Positions 46,880 to 59,429 of a stretch of 64,000 nucleotides of DNA are shown here, one piece after another. The DNA lies in NCBI GenBank assembly GCA_018343915.1, contig JABRWF010000008.1, positions 868,001 to 932,000 on the forward strand, read 5' to 3'. The position numbers were made by a program, and so were the translations under genes. The notes under the pieces are model-generated. The model was not told the DNA's origin and did no database searches. It saw nothing but the letters and a program-made list of their open reading frames with translations. Positions within the stretch are counted from its first letter, which is position 1. Each line of letters starts with the position of its first letter. The stretch is from Agroathelia rolfsii. Taxonomy: Eukaryota; Basidiomycota; Agaricomycetes; Amylocorticiales; Amylocorticiaceae.

Positions 46880-47640
46880 GGGATTTTTTTTGACGCATGT
46901 GCTTGGTGTATATCGAACAACAATAAAAATCTTGAAGGAGATCATGGCTGTCACCATGGGATTGACGAGCATGAGTGCTAAGCCAAATACAGTGGTGAGA
47001 ATTTCGTTGTGAAAAGTACTGGCGCATATTGAAAAAATAAAAATAAAACTAGGCAACGAGAACGCGGGTGAAATTTCAGTAATAGGCTGATAATTGAATT
47101 GAGCAACCAGCTTACTCAAATATCCAATTAAACACAGCAAGGGGAATGCAATAACTCTTAGTCACGAGCCGAAAATAATATGACATCGATAAATCTACAT
47201 AGATGAGATCAACTCCAACGCTTCACGCTATTACTAGCTGATTGCACATACCAAAAAAGCGTCGCTGATAGACATGGATAAGACCTGAGATATGCTACCA
47301 GCAACCTAGTCCCAGGGATTTCCACCAGCACTCTTGATATAATAGTCGTCAGGGCCGGGTTCATTCCGGTGCATAATCCACATGAGTCGACCGAGTAATG
47401 GCATGCATATGAATGCAATCGTATTGAGGACACTGAATCACGAGATAGAAGCTTCTTATAGGCTGAATAGCGCTCGGATTGTAAATGAGGATTCGAGCAA
47501 TCATAAACGTGAGTCCCAAGAAGAGCCCTTGTGTTACTAGAATTGAGTATATGCATCTTCGTTATCCGTAGATTAGACGATACGAACCATGATATATAAT
47601 AGCGGTGAAGATGATTCCAACATATACAGATGATTAAAAA
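46880..47640 (-). pseudogene. Probable decayed multi-pass membrane protein gene
   Basis: On the minus strand several hydrophobic blocks appear in shifting frames: LGLTFMIARILIYN, VLNTIAFICMPLLGRLMWIM followed by HRNEPGPDDYYIKSAGGNPW and a stop, SISQVLSMSISDAFLV, and ILTTVFGLALMLVNPMVTAM followed by ISFKIFIV. Order and spacing resemble the small seven-helix membrane proteins common in Agaricomycetes, but stops and frame changes interrupt them. Unrecognised introns could explain some breaks, so the pseudogene call is tentative. Confidence 0.35.
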
Positions 47641-48296
47641 AACAGTTTAATAAGCACTGTTGTTGTTTTATTCACGCCTCTCTTGCTCTGATGAGGCTGT
47701 CTCAAAGACTGACAAAGAGATCCGAGTGCATACTTGGCACCTGACTTGAGTATAGTTAGCTTTTTTATGTGTGAATGACGGTGTCTATCCACTAATGTGT
47801 AGCGACCAAGATATCTACAAAAAACTAAAATATCAAGCTGAGCAGACGGATGTGGTGGCAGACGAAACAAGAGGTTTTCGTTACCTTGTGGTAGCGTATT
47901 TTAAAGCTTTCGCTTCAAGTATTGTGATGGGTATTGCGGGCCGGATGTTGCCCAAGCTTCAAGTCCTCGACAGCATCATGATAAGTATCTTACCCTCTGG
48001 GGTTTTCGCAAGAAAAATGTCGTTTTTTCACCTTTGACAAATCCCTCTGCTTTGGTTAAGGAAATTATTGATCATGTGACCTAATTCTCCTCCAGGACAT
48101 AGTCACATGATGTTCGCTTTTCTGAATCCTTTTACTCAAAGTAAAGTGATTTGTAAAAGTATTGGTAAAAAATGGGCTTCCCCCTGGAACCCCCTGGAGT
48201 GATTAATTCCCGCCGACACAAATAATAGATTTATGTTCCTGTCGTTTAGTTGTTTTTGCCTGTAAAAATTTAGATTCCTCAAGGAATAAAAATAAA

Positions 48297-48330
48297 CTAG
48301 CTGTGACCCGTGCTTCGCACGACAAGAAAA
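48297..48330 (-). mobile_element. Possible Helitron 3' terminus
   Basis: Read on the minus strand the sequence is GTCGTGCGAAGCACGGGTCACAG-CTAG followed by T. A short GC-rich hairpin (CGTGC-GAA-GCACG) about ten bases before CTAG, with T after it, is the hallmark of a Helitron 3' end. The rest of the element would lie at higher coordinates, but no 5' TC end and no Rep/helicase ORF were found, so it would be a short non-autonomous copy. Confidence 0.35.
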
Positions 48331-49554
48331 CCCTTTTAGTTGTAATACTACTATCACGAGTGCCAAAATTCAGGCATGAAATGTATTGATGACGGCTTAT
48401 TGTCATAAGTAAATAAAGATACAGTATTTATAAATTAATTCTTAATGTATGCCCAGCCGCTGAATTTTTTGCACCAGTCCCCTCGCCAGATCCTGCGAGA
48501 TCTCGTGACCACCAGAAGTACATATGTAGTAGCCGTTTTTCATCTCTAATCTTTAAGCTAGAGGTTCTAGTAATAAAAGCGGAGAAATCGGCATGGCATC
48601 AAATAAGCAAATAAGTTTCAATGCTAGTACATGATACTCTGGGCAATTATGCTTTTTTGTAGCAACATTATAGAAGCGATATATTGCCCTATCAGTGAAT
48701 GTACATGTATATTTTGAGTATTTCAGTCACTTTCATACCGTTTCACTTCAGATAAAATTCATGAGAAACCGTCCAATCAAACAAACACTCGAGAAAATTA
48801 TTTCATCATTAATTAGTGACTTAAACATATACCCGTCCTAGTCCATGCAAAGCACCAGTAACTGCCCATCTATCTAATTGTCTCTCAAAGCTTCAAATTA
48901 TGCGTTACGTTGCTAGAGGAATATTTCATGACGTCAGTAGAGTAACATCTCCCACAGTTTGTGGGCTGCTATCTAAAATCAGAGGTCACTATGTGATATG
49001 AGAAAAAAAAAAAAAAACAGAATGCGGCTGTTATGATTGATATGTAGCACTGACACAAATGAAGAACCGCTTGAGTATTGCTTGCAAGGCGGTCGTATAA
49101 AATAAATGACATATGGCTCTTCGTGCATTGTTTTTTCTATTAATTTTCCCGCCTGAAAAATCAGATAAATAATTGCATGGTATTAAACATCTATAATTTG
49201 TCCAGTATCACATTGGTACTGAGAATAGGCGGATCTTTCATAAACAACTAACTGATAAGAGGAGTGAAGGTGGTATTGACGGATGCGGTGTAGGTGTGCC
49301 CCTCCATTTTATACCTCACCGAGTGTACTCCGCAAAAAATAAATAAAACCAGACGCAGTGGAGCTGTCCTGAGACCGTATGGCAGCCGCCGTTCCAAGCA
49401 CTTTTGCTCATACGCGAGTGCCTCTTAATCGAGCTTCTTGTCAAAGCATGATTGTTCACTCGTAATTTATTTGATTCAGGACAGAAGATCGAACAGTAAT
49501 CTGAGATGACGATAGAATCTCAAGTGACTTAAGCGCGATGAGTAAAACTTAAGA
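48331..49554. other. AT-rich intergenic stretch
   Basis: About 1.2 kb without a gene. The last part is the 3' flank of the aldo-keto reductase gene. A 10-bp inverted repeat, ATCATGTGAC/GTCACATGAT, lies just left of this stretch (48071-48080 and 48102-48111). Confidence 0.5.
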
Positions 49555-51459
49555 CTACATTAATCCGAGTACGTCCTGTGGTATGTAGTGCTCTTCAATG
49601 CCTCTGATTTCTTCTTCTGTCAGTTTGACGTTTACGCCGTCTTTGAAAGCTTTGTCATGAATTCTCCTTTGGTGAAAAAGAAAAAACAACTTAGAAACGT
49701 ACCAATACAATCCCTCAGATTAGCAAGACTAGTTGTCCCAATTATAGGCGCCGTGACATAGTCCTTGGAGAGTATCCAAGCAAGGGCAACTTGTGCCATG
49801 CTTATACCACGGTTGTTTGCAATCTCTTCGATGCTGCAAATTTGAGATAAGTTTGCCAGTAAATGGTTAAGTTTTCCGTGGGTACCAAAATAAAATAGAC
49901 ACAAACTTACGCTTTTACAATCCTTTCCGTCCCTGCACTTTCTTGATACCTATCGAGGAGGTCTCCGCTGCAAACTATGTCAGAACGCTCCCTCTTAGAT
50001 ACAGGAAATACTAACAGGTCGTTTTTTCCACGCTTCGTCTTACTTTTGTCTTTTAGAGGTCTCGTCAGGAGACCTCGGGCCAAAGGAGACCATGGTATGG
50101 ACCCAACACCAAAGAGCTGATTAGAGTCAATATTCTAAATGACAAGAATATAAGCAAAAATAGAGAACCTTGAGTGTAGGGAACATTTCCCTCTCCTCCT
50201 CGCGGTATACAGCAGAATAATGATTTTGCATAGAAATGAAAGGTGTCAGATTGTTGCTAATTGCATAGTCTGTGTAAAGTTCAATAAGTGCTTGGTCGGG
50301 CCATGACTCCTAGTGACGCACTCTGCATGGCATGAACTGAAAAGTTAGAATATATCAAAGTTATTATGGATAAGCTTCGATTTTACATCCATACAATGTC
50401 GTACTTACATTGATATGCCCAACAAGATGACATGCCAATGTAACGGACATATCCTGCTTTGACAACATCATGCAAAGCTTGCATCTATTCACAACCGGGT
50501 GAGATTTTATTGTAACTACAGCATATCGATGCCTTACAGTCTCTTCAATAGGTGTATCAGGGTCAAACCGATGGCCTATAAAACGTCATTTGTCCTAGTA
50601 AACAATCGAAGACAGCACAACACCTACACTGCAGTACATCAATATAGTCCATCTGCAAGCGCTCCAGGCTATGTTTCACGGAGTCGAAGATGTGCTATGA
50701 TCACGAAAAAAGGATTAAAACCCACACTACTTGATGTAAGGTCTATAGTAATTAGCGTACATACTTTACGACTGAGGCCGTTTTGGTTGATATAGCCCTC
50801 ATCATCCCTGGGCTGACGAACAAACTTTTTCTCGCGTCCTACTGTAAAGAAAACCTTTAGGATGAGATATCATTAGAGTCCATTCTCTGATTTAGCCGTT
50901 GTATGAAACCATACTTTGGTCATAATCACAATCTCATCTCTAGGTAATCCCAGCTCTTTAATGGCGTTTCCTAGCATGATTTCGGACTTTCCATTCGAGT
51001 ATACCTGCCAGCATTCGTGAGACTGGATTACCTCCCCCCCTCAGAATTGACAGAAACAAACATTCGCGGTGTCAAAAGTCTGAATGCCCGCTTCGTAGCT
51101 AAACCACCATACAACCAAGTCAATACTCCTGTCGATATTAGCAAATGAATGCTGAGTCCATACGCCTCCTTGATATGCTGATTCATCTCCTCTTGACTTT
51201 CAATAACCTATTTGAAGGAAAACATGCAAAAATTAAGATACGGTGCTAAAAATTATTGTGAATACTAGCTGCTTACCCAATCTGACCACTCAGAAGACCC
51301 ATACGACATTGTACCCAAAATGATCCTAGACACTTTCAGACCAGAACTACCTAGCCGAGCTGTATATTCAAGTTTGCCGCTATGATTTACGCATTCAAGA
51401 AGGCAGTTTTGAATGTCCTCACTGTAAGGAACCTTCATGGTACGGTTCAACGTAGACAT
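49555..51459 (-). CDS. Aldo-keto reductase
   Basis: A gene of more than ten short exons. Spliced blocks follow the family order: YTARLGSSGLKVSRIILGTM, FDTANVYSNGKSE, IVIMTKVFFTVG, DSVKHSLERLQMDYIDVLQC then HRFDPDTPIEETM, VRYIGMSSCWAYQFHAMQNY, SNNLTPFISMQNHYSAVYRE, GVGSIPWSPLARGLLTRP, IANNRGISMAQVALAWILSK, APIIGTTSLANLRD, and the end EHYIPQDVLGLM. The catalytic tetrad Asp, Tyr, Lys, His is intact; His is restored only when the intron at 50582-50632 is removed. Frame breaks near 50320 are also explained by an intron (GTGCGTCA...TACACAG). The family reduces aldehydes or ketones with NADPH in the cytosol; this subtype resembles voltage-gated channel beta-subunit-like/yeast YPR127-type sugar or aryl aldehyde reductases. 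Start 51459; 51435 is possible. Confidence 0.85.
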
Positions 51460-52881
51460 TGTACAATAGTATTAAGCGTTTGGATTTTCGAGTTAATTGT
51501 AGTTGTGGCCGTGAAGTCGATAAGATTATACTTGTGCCAGCGAAAGTCCTTTTATACAACCTAATTTCTGGGAAGAGTGGGTTTTCCGGTCGGGGCCCCA
51601 CCATACCCTGTATCCGAGTCGCCTGGAGCATCTCCATTTGTCTAGAGAAACGGAACCATGGTGGGTAAGCCGATCTTCTTTCAGTATTGTATCACAGTTA
51701 TGGCACGCTAGTTCCAAGTACTAAAAGGAGCTCCTCATGTCCCCGTGATTACGGATGAATGTGGGTGAAGCGATAACAAAACTCATTTAAGTTTCCCGGC
51801 TGACGGAACGAGAACCAGCACTTATAATTCAACTCAATAACAACCCACACAATTTCAATGCATCAATTCAGCTTCAGTAACTACAGTGATGGAGCGCTTC
51901 GAGAGTTAAGACGTAAAGCAATATTATGCCAATATATCATCCGAGTCATAGGACAGCACGTTTATGTGCATCACAGTCTTAGCTACTTTCAAGAATTCCA
52001 AGTATTACGGTCGTCTGACTTTTGATCAGCCGACTAACACATGATCGTATATATATATATATATTTATTTGCGTTTGTATACCGCATCATTTACTGAAGA
52101 CAAACTACGGTGTAAGTAGTTGAGAAGTAGGGTTAGATAGTAAGGGAAGTATGGAGGGTAATGACATAGGGAAATTTAGGAGAGATGAAGCTGCATATAA
52201 AATGGCCAGCTAGATATGACATTTAAGATCAAGAGAACACATGATCGTATAATCGATTATGTGTTTTGTCGCTCGATCTAGATCTGCATCCTTCATTATC
52301 AAGCTGGGCCTGCTCAGGCTTCGTATGTACTAATCTCATCGCTTTTCAATAGCCCTTTCACACCGCTAATATCAAAACTGCTATAGTGTTGATGGACATA
52401 TTAGTAAAATATCTTAATTCGTTGCAATGCCGAATCATCAATCATGACCTGGAGTTACCGAAAGGTTCGCTGGCTCAAGTATGCCTATGTTTGGCTTGAA
52501 TCAGACAAATCTTCGACCCCCCAAACTAAAAATGACACATGACGATGATTCCTTTATTCCCAGCTTTGAGCTACATCACGTGTAGATGACTGAAATGGCG
52601 AAACCGTGGCATCAAGCATGTGTTACCCATTTACATTTAAGGACAATCGATGATCAACCATCACCTGCGCCTGCATGTGCGCAGCTTATGAAGTTATTCG
52701 TAATTGAATCAGAAATACCACGCTTGCTTTCAGTGAGTTAGACCGAGATAAGCGGAAGTAAATGATGTGTGAGATAAAAGCCCCCAAAGGGTCGAATCGT
52801 TTCATCTTGGACGTCTTTGTCTCGTACTCTCATCACCCCACCCACTTGCACCACCTTGTGCTCTTCATAGTCATTTTCGTC
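51460..52881. other. Intergenic between reductase and small Ser/Asn/Tyr-rich gene
   Basis: A divergent spacer of 1.4 kb with an AT dinucleotide run at 52050-52065. No gene supported. Confidence 0.5.
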
Positions 52882-53260
52882 ATGTCCAGCTCCAACGGCA
52901 ACTCCAACACCTCCTCTTCGAGTTCCAACTACACTGTAACCAGCTCTGGGACCAACAGCCAAGTACGTTCTTTGTGCTGCTATTGATGACACTTCTAGCA
53001 TGGAACAATTACTCACCTACTCCTAAAGGGAAATCATTACTGCTCCCGAGATTATGGAAATAGCTCTAACTCATACCACTACTCTAATAGGTACAATGAA
53101 TGACTTTCAGTTCCGTGCCCCTGTTCTAACTGGCAGCAATAGCAATGGAAGCTACTACTATTCTAACCCCAATGGATCTACGTACTACAACAGTGGTAGC
53201 GGATACTCTCAGTACACCGCCCCTAACGGCAACACATACCGCAGCAATGGTTCTTCATGA
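52882..53260 (+). CDS. Small Ser/Asn/Tyr-rich conserved fungal protein
   Basis: Exons 52882-52962, 53029-53090 and 53137-53260 give 88 residues in frame. The sequence starts MSSSNGNSNTSSSSSNYTVT, continues with GNHYCSRDYG and SNSYHYSN, and ends with repeats of the pattern GSYYYSNPNGSTYYNSGSG. No signal peptide, membrane segment or catalytic motif is visible. Short proteins of this composition with the NHYCSRDYG start of exon 2 are widespread in fungi but have no known function that I can name. The 46-nt second intron is the shortest in the window. Confidence 0.75.
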
Positions 53261-54250
53261 GCCATTTTAGAATGTGAGATAGGTGGTCCATAATTCGCAA
53301 TTATATTTTGTCTTGGACACACGTTTTTCAATGCCATAATATTTTGAAAGAAACTATCAATGATTCAGCACATTCAAGAGAATCACTATACGCTTGTTTA
53401 CTCCTAATTTCTCATTTGGTCAGTTATCTTTGTCGAACGGCAGTTTCAGGTTCAGCATTCAATATTCAATGTTCAATCCAAATTTTTGGAGTAATAAAGT
53501 ACTTAGTGAGCGTAAGGTCAATGGTCAAAGCAATCTTAGTGATCTTCATGTTTGTCGTGCCGTGACGTGAATCTTGACCACTGCATATATATCTGAAACC
53601 TTCTGAAGAGATAACTGTTTCAACTAGAACCACCAGTACCGTCTTTATTTCACCGTTGACTTGTCACTATTACCTTCATGAATTTATCCGCCCTCCTTAC
53701 AAAAGTAATGACGATGGGGCCATAAAATATGGCTATGTACAAGTGGGAACAAATGTGGTGGACATATGCACTTACATGACGTACTATATTCCCTAGCGTT
53801 ATGTATTGTTGTTTCATTCAAAACCGATATTTTCGGGATTGACTTGCGGTATCGATTCTTTGTGTTAAGCTGGTAACTAACGGGACTCCAAAACGAGCTT
53901 CTATTAAGCGGGTTGGCTACTCATATATCAAGTGGTACAACTGTGTTTACACCTTACCAATATCATCCATTATATCAGCCAACAAAAGCACTAAAAGATT
54001 TCGTCTGCGCATCACAGGTAAAACAATCCTGATACTCCTAAAACAGCACTGGAAGCTTCTAAATAAATGATAAAACGCTGGAAATAGATATATATTGTTC
54101 TGGTCTTCCTGAAATCGGGAATCAGCTTGGACACTCAGGTTCTTTCTTTGTCCAAGCAACCATTGATGGGGCCAGCAGACAAACAGGTGTATCTGAGCAG
54201 TCTGAGAATCTTTCATGGAGTGGTACATTAGATTTGTCAGTCTCTGAAAG
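53261..54250. other. Intergenic
   Basis: About 1 kb without a supportable gene. A 123-codon ORF on the minus strand (53947-54318) overlaps the first exon of the next gene and has no family signal. Confidence 0.5.
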
Positions 54251-55646
54251 ATGCACTCCATAGTGCTAGCGATTGTAACGACCGGCATTAAGGATCTCGA
54301 AGAAGGTGGATATCTCACAATTCAGGTCATGGCAAATCCATCGCATCATGATGGACAAATCGAATTAGTTGGGGAGTTAATGTCGCCAATTAAGATTTCT
54401 CCGGATTTTAGCCAGGCACAAAGTTGGTTTTCCTTCTTCTTCTTTGCTCTTGATATCCGTATCCAGGCAGTTGACATTTTACTGACTTCCCGAACTAACC
54501 TCCTCATAGAGCATGAGAAGCACCGAGGGTCGGGGGCATCAGCTTCACTCTCGGGCGCTTAGACAACCTTAGTAAATTGGGATGGCAGACGTTTCCCCCA
54601 TTTGTTGATGTGTCTATGGTGAGAATCTTTATAATGACATTCAAAACAAAAGTCCCTGGAACTCATTTAGCGGAATCTAGACATTGATACAAACGAATAC
54701 GCAAGCCAAGTTCCAAAGGTGAGTGATAAATCCATTTTAAAACATCAATAGAAGATTCATCCATCCTATATGCAGAAAGGCGAAGTTGTCAGTGATGGCT
54801 CAGGTCAGTCTTCAAATCAAACCGTCTTGATCGTGTTTCCTCATATAGTTATACTAGAAAATAATAAAAAACCTGAAACAGCGTCAAGTAGCCCCGAGAT
54901 ACCTCCAGAGCCACTCTCTATTGACATCGAAGTTTGGTATTCAAGCGATTTGGAAAGCACGCTGGACAACTCTCCTGAAATCGAGGCCTCACCACTCTCT
55001 TACCAAATTGACTTCTATTCTAGTGACTCTGAAGATTCCGGTGACATGGTGTCAAGTTCTGCCTGGAATACACCCAAGTTGCGGTCTGTAGAGATCGGGA
55101 TGTACAGTCTAGAGGATATAGCAGCTCTATCTGGCCCAGCTCACGGCGATCTGCAACAAGGCCCTGACCTCATGCCCAATGATCGTTCCAATATGTCTTT
55201 GGCTTCGGCAGAACAAAGCGGATTGACGTCGTTAAGTCAGCCAGAGCAACCTGGAGAAATTGCATATATTCACAAGGCAATTGTCTTTTCGGTTTTTATA
55301 GCTTTTAGTATCGATGAAACCTAAACCATACATCCCGTATTATCAGGGCGGTACTCCCCCTCCCAATGAAACCGCCGATCATGGCCAGCCTGTAAATTAC
55401 GGTAGCAAAACCCGCGCATGTGAGACCTGCAAGAGTTAGTTGAATATATTTGTTATTCTGTACAACCGAGTACTGATCTTGTGTGTGCCCATGTGAACGC
55501 GTTATGCTTACTGTTTTTTTTCTCCAGTTAAAGAGCTCCGTATCAAATACATGCGTAGAGAATACAATGACCTAAAGTGCACCAGATGTAATGCGAAGAA
55601 TATCCCTTGTATGACGAAAGACCAGGAATTGCCAACATCTCGTTGA
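54251..55646 (+). CDS. Unknown protein with altered Zn2Cys6-type cluster at its C-terminus
   Basis: Six exons: 54251-54422, 54518-54618, 54671-54718, 54776-55235, 55309-55434 and 55534-55646. Five GT-AG introns of 52-99 nt join them in one frame of 339 residues, which is good evidence for a real gene. The first 110 residues (KDLEEGGYLTIQVMANPSHH; RVGGISFTLGRLDNLSKLGW) are unlike any family I know. The middle is acidic and Ser/Pro-rich (SSDLESTLDNSPEIE). The last 45 residues read ACETCKKLRIKYMRREYNDL then KCTRCNAKNIPC, i.e. the Zn2Cys6 spacing with five of six cysteines; the third is Tyr (TAC, one base from TGC). In most fungal regulators this cluster is N-terminal. A DNA-binding role is possible but zinc binding may be impaired. 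An in-frame TGA directly precedes the chosen ATG. Confidence 0.65.
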
Positions 55647-56666
55647 ATATTCCACCAAGAATGGGATCATCATCAGCCAGACCCGAGACGTCTAGATTGC
55701 CCGAGTAGGTGCTCGGCGCTCGTCTCCAACAGGTGCAGTGATTAATTTGGAGCTACACACATCCATTTTGCTAACAGACGTATGTGGTTTTATACTGGCG
55801 ATATCCGCATATTATAGCTGTAGCTTTGTATTACTTACAGGGAGATAGAATGTCTAGGTTTTACAATTATACTTATGTCTTAAATCCGCCTCTTGCAATG
55901 TCGTAATATTTGAAGACAATGATGAATAACTTCACTAGAATCGGGGGGGGGGGGATCACCCAGGAATTTGTAACTGTCACACAGGCAGAAACCAAATAAA
56001 AACGGCGTTTTTATTTGATTTCTGTCTGTGTGTGTATACTTGCAACGGATGTGACCGATAAATCACAGAAATGAACTCGCTGAATGATCATGGAACAACC
56101 TGGCTGAGCTGGGGTAACATGTTCCCAGAAACAGGGGTTGCTTTTAGGACCTTTGTAAGTTAGGCAAAATGGGACGGATAGTCCAACCGGTTGTGCGTGG
56201 TGCAATTCCCGCATGTTCCATTTTGGCCTGAGCGTTACAATTACTCATGTGCCTTGCAAATAAGCCCAAGCATATGCGCTTGCATTGATGCGACCAAGCG
56301 AGACGGCATGAACATAATATGAATGATGTATCAAAACACAACCAGCTTCAGCCATCATCATAGCTCGTTGATAAGTAGAATACGTCGAATTGAACCAGCA
56401 AAAAGGCAGACTTATGATGTAAGTAAGTCGTATAAAGAGGCAAGTATCCATTATGGTAAGGAGAAAAAAAAAGTTATCATAGTCAGTGTTCGTTGAACAC
56501 AAACGCCAACATCTATTAGTACAATAAAAAAAGAAGATGGTATCAATGGTAAAGAGAAGAAAGCAAAAAACAAGTGTTCAACGGACGGAAAGGAGCGCTA
56601 GCAATCGAATAGTCTATTGGGGTTTCGCAGAACAAACAACGTACACATCCACACACACACACCCTC
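55647..56666. other. Tail-to-tail spacer
   Basis: Between the zinc-cluster gene and the 3' end of the GH79 gene. It holds a G-run at 55945-55954 and a 10-bp imperfect stem near 56165-56230 that is not a tRNA. No gene supported. Confidence 0.5.
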
Positions 56667-59429
56667 TCACACAGCCGACACGAGCCACAATGCCGTCGAG
56701 GAAATCACAGAAGCCGCCAACACCGACACCCACGCCCCACGTCCACCCCGCACACCCGCCAACGCGCCACTGATCTTCTCATCACTCGTACTGCTCAAAT
56801 GGTACGACGACCCCGAATGTCCGTTGCTCGTCGCCAGCACGCTCGGGTTGACCGTCACCGTCGCCTCGCCCGTCTTCGTCCAGGCCGTGGTCGAGAACGT
56901 CTCCGTCGTGCTCGGGTTCACCTCCTTGTACGCCGTCGAGGTGAGGAACACGAGCGCGACGCCCGGCGCTTGCAGGGGCACCGTGCACGTGTTCGCGGAT
57001 TGGTCGCAGGAGATGGTCTGAATGGATTCGGAGTTTTGTAGGCGGCCGTCGGAGGCGAGATTGGAGCCGAATGTCTGTAAAGGGGGGGGGGGTTAAGAGA
57101 CATGGACATATTTTGACAGGGATTATTTACCTGTCCGGCCCAAGTAATGTTGGTCTTCTCTGATACGGACGGTGCGATGAGGTACCTACATTCTCATAAA
57201 AAGCATGCATACATCCACCGATGAGCAACGAAAAAACAACGACAAAGGTGAGATATAAATACGCACTTGACATCAACAGACGAAGGTGCATTCGGCACAT
57301 TAATCGTCACCTCGATATCGTTCGCCCCAGTTGGGTCCGTGACTGTAACCAATCAATCCATTAACGTTCTGCTTTAGGATGAAGGCAGAAATAATAAACA
57401 CGCACTAAAGTTAATCAACGCCACCCTCGCCGGCGCCCCATTCTCATAAATCACATACGCGGGTGTGTATAAGCTCCCGTTGTTCGCCTGGAGATCGTAC
57501 ACCTGCGCCGTGCCCGTCGGGCCGAGCGCCTCGGCGAGGACGAGGGTCGAGTAGAAGATGGGCCCCACGGTCCATTGGTGAAACGTCGATTGGTTTGTGG
57601 GCGGTGCTGGTATTTTTGTCAGATTATATATTGCTGATGAGTGGTACATACGTACGTGTGAAGGGCTATTCAAGAAAGCGTGTTAGCAATGAATACAACA
57701 TCAAAAACGTAAGACCGAGAAAATAAAATAAAAAAACACCCACATTATAATAATCGTCCTGCCCACCGACGTGCAACAACGCGCCGGAGAAGTTACTGTA
57801 CGCCATCTGGAGCGCATAGTCCACCGCCCAGAGCGTGGAGCCGAACGAGTCGCTGATGCCGGGGAAACCGCCGCACGAGGCGGTGTTCGTCTCGAACATG
57901 AGGAACGGTTTTCCCGCCTGCTGCGCGATCGAGGTCGAGTTCAGGTACGGCGCCACGAGGGACGTGCTGGCGTTGTGGACGAGGTAGGTGGGGAAGACCT
58001 GTTCCGGGTCTTGGTAGCTCCCGATGCCGTATTGGGCATAGCAGTTGTCATTTGGATAGCTAGATAAGAAGATAATAATAATAATAAAGTGGGAGGATGT
58101 CAGTTACAGTAATATCTCCAAGACAAAAGTAGAGAAAGAGAAAACGTACTGCTCGACAGCCAACGCACCAAGGTTGGCCGAATAAGCCGGGATGAAGCCC
58201 GTGTCCCAGACCATCTCGGGCGTCCAGTCACCTGTGGCGACGCTGGGCGCGATCAGGTTGTTCGGTGGGCGAACTGCGATGTTAGTGTCGTTTTCCATGC
58301 CTTGCACGACAACGCCAAACTCATTATAGTAATCTGAGGGTGAGTAATTGGCTGGGCGATGGTTGTGACTACATGAGAAGAAAGATGAGTATATTCGATT
58401 AGTGTATGAAAGTCGCAGCATACTCTGCGTAGAGATCGGGCTCATTGCCGACCTGGAAGCCGAGTAGGTTACTGCCCAGGATGGCCTCGCCATATTCAGC
58501 AATACCTAGTCTTAGGTTCGTCGTATCATTGAATGGAATACCTATTACCAACAACAGATCCCAGGAATCAGAAAACAGCCTCTTTCCCAGTCAAATGGGC
58601 ACTAGAAGCACACCTAGGTACCACTTGACCCCAACAAGCGCCGTAATATTCGAAAGCATATACAACACTTCGGGTGTATATATCAACGTCGGAGTCTCCG
58701 TGGGATTGGACGAGTCTGCCTTGTCCTTTTCAATCATCGTATTGTTCGGGAGTGAGTCTACGAGCGTCGCCGTCTCCTGCGAGTTACCACCGACACGGAT
58801 GTGAATCTCGTTTGCGCGGGATTTGAGGTTGCCCATCAGGTTCAGGAACGGGACCTGGAGGTACGAGCTGTGTGTGATAGATGTGTTCATATCATTTTTT
58901 TTTCTGATTTCAAAAGGCTTCTATGATAGCCCAGTAACTACTTACGCATTGATGCCCACTTTTGAAACAATAGAAGAAGAAGAAAAAAAGAAAAAGTCAG
59001 AAATCCGTTAACCAAAAACACAACAACCCGCTCAAGACACACACTCTCCCTCTCTAAGGATCATCACCACTCACAAACCTGATTGATGACCGAAAACTCG
59101 ATCGAGAAGCCCAAAAAGCTGCCCTGCTGCGGAATGGAGATGTTGGTCACGCTCGAATTGCTCTCCTGGAGCGTGACGGTGAAGGCGGTGGTCTGGCCCG
59201 TCGGTGCCGCGGGCGGTGTGAGCGTCGTGTTGTCGTAGGCGGCTGCTGCCGTGTAGGATGCCGCTGCGGCTGTTTGCGTTGATTCGCCGAGGAGCGGGGC
59301 GGAGTAGACTGTTACGGACGCATGGGCGGGTTGGGGTGCTGCTGAGAGTGCACGGAAGAGAAGGAGGACGTAGAGGAGGTTACAGACGAGCCCGCTTAGA
59401 GGTGGGAAGAGGTGGAGGGGATTGCGCAT
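56667..59429 (-). CDS. Glycoside hydrolase family 79 (beta-glucuronidase-like), secreted, GPI-type tail
   Basis: Multi-exon gene. The start at 59429 gives a signal peptide with a hydrophobic core (LLYVLLLFRALSAAPQPAHA). Conserved blocks follow: FLGFSIEFSVINQ, NEIHIRVGGNSQETATLVDS, SNITALVGVKWYLGIPFND, GFQVGNEPDLYAE and GKPFLMFETNTASCGGFPGI. The glutamates of NEP (58441-58443) and FETN (57891-57893) fit the acid/base and nucleophile of GH79. The C-terminal beta domain is present (TPAYVIYENGAPARVALINF; VPLQAPGVALVFLTS). The protein ends with a Ser/Gly region and a hydrophobic helix (VSVLAASVISSTALWLVSAV), typical of a GPI anchor signal. It would hydrolyse glucuronide-containing glycans at the cell surface or wall. 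Exact substrate unknown. Confidence 0.88.

Noticed and set aside
47771..48037. 88-codon plus-strand ORF
   Set aside because: No family signal, no splice context, in AT-rich gene-free DNA.
50285..50340. Apparent stop in the aldo-keto reductase
   Set aside because: Removing a short GTGCGT...ACACAG intron restores FHAMQNYAISNN, so it is not a pseudogene.
56160..56230. tRNA-like stem AATGGGAC...GTTCCATT
   Set aside because: The outer stem is good but no T-arm with GGTTCRANNCC and no anticodon arm can be formed.
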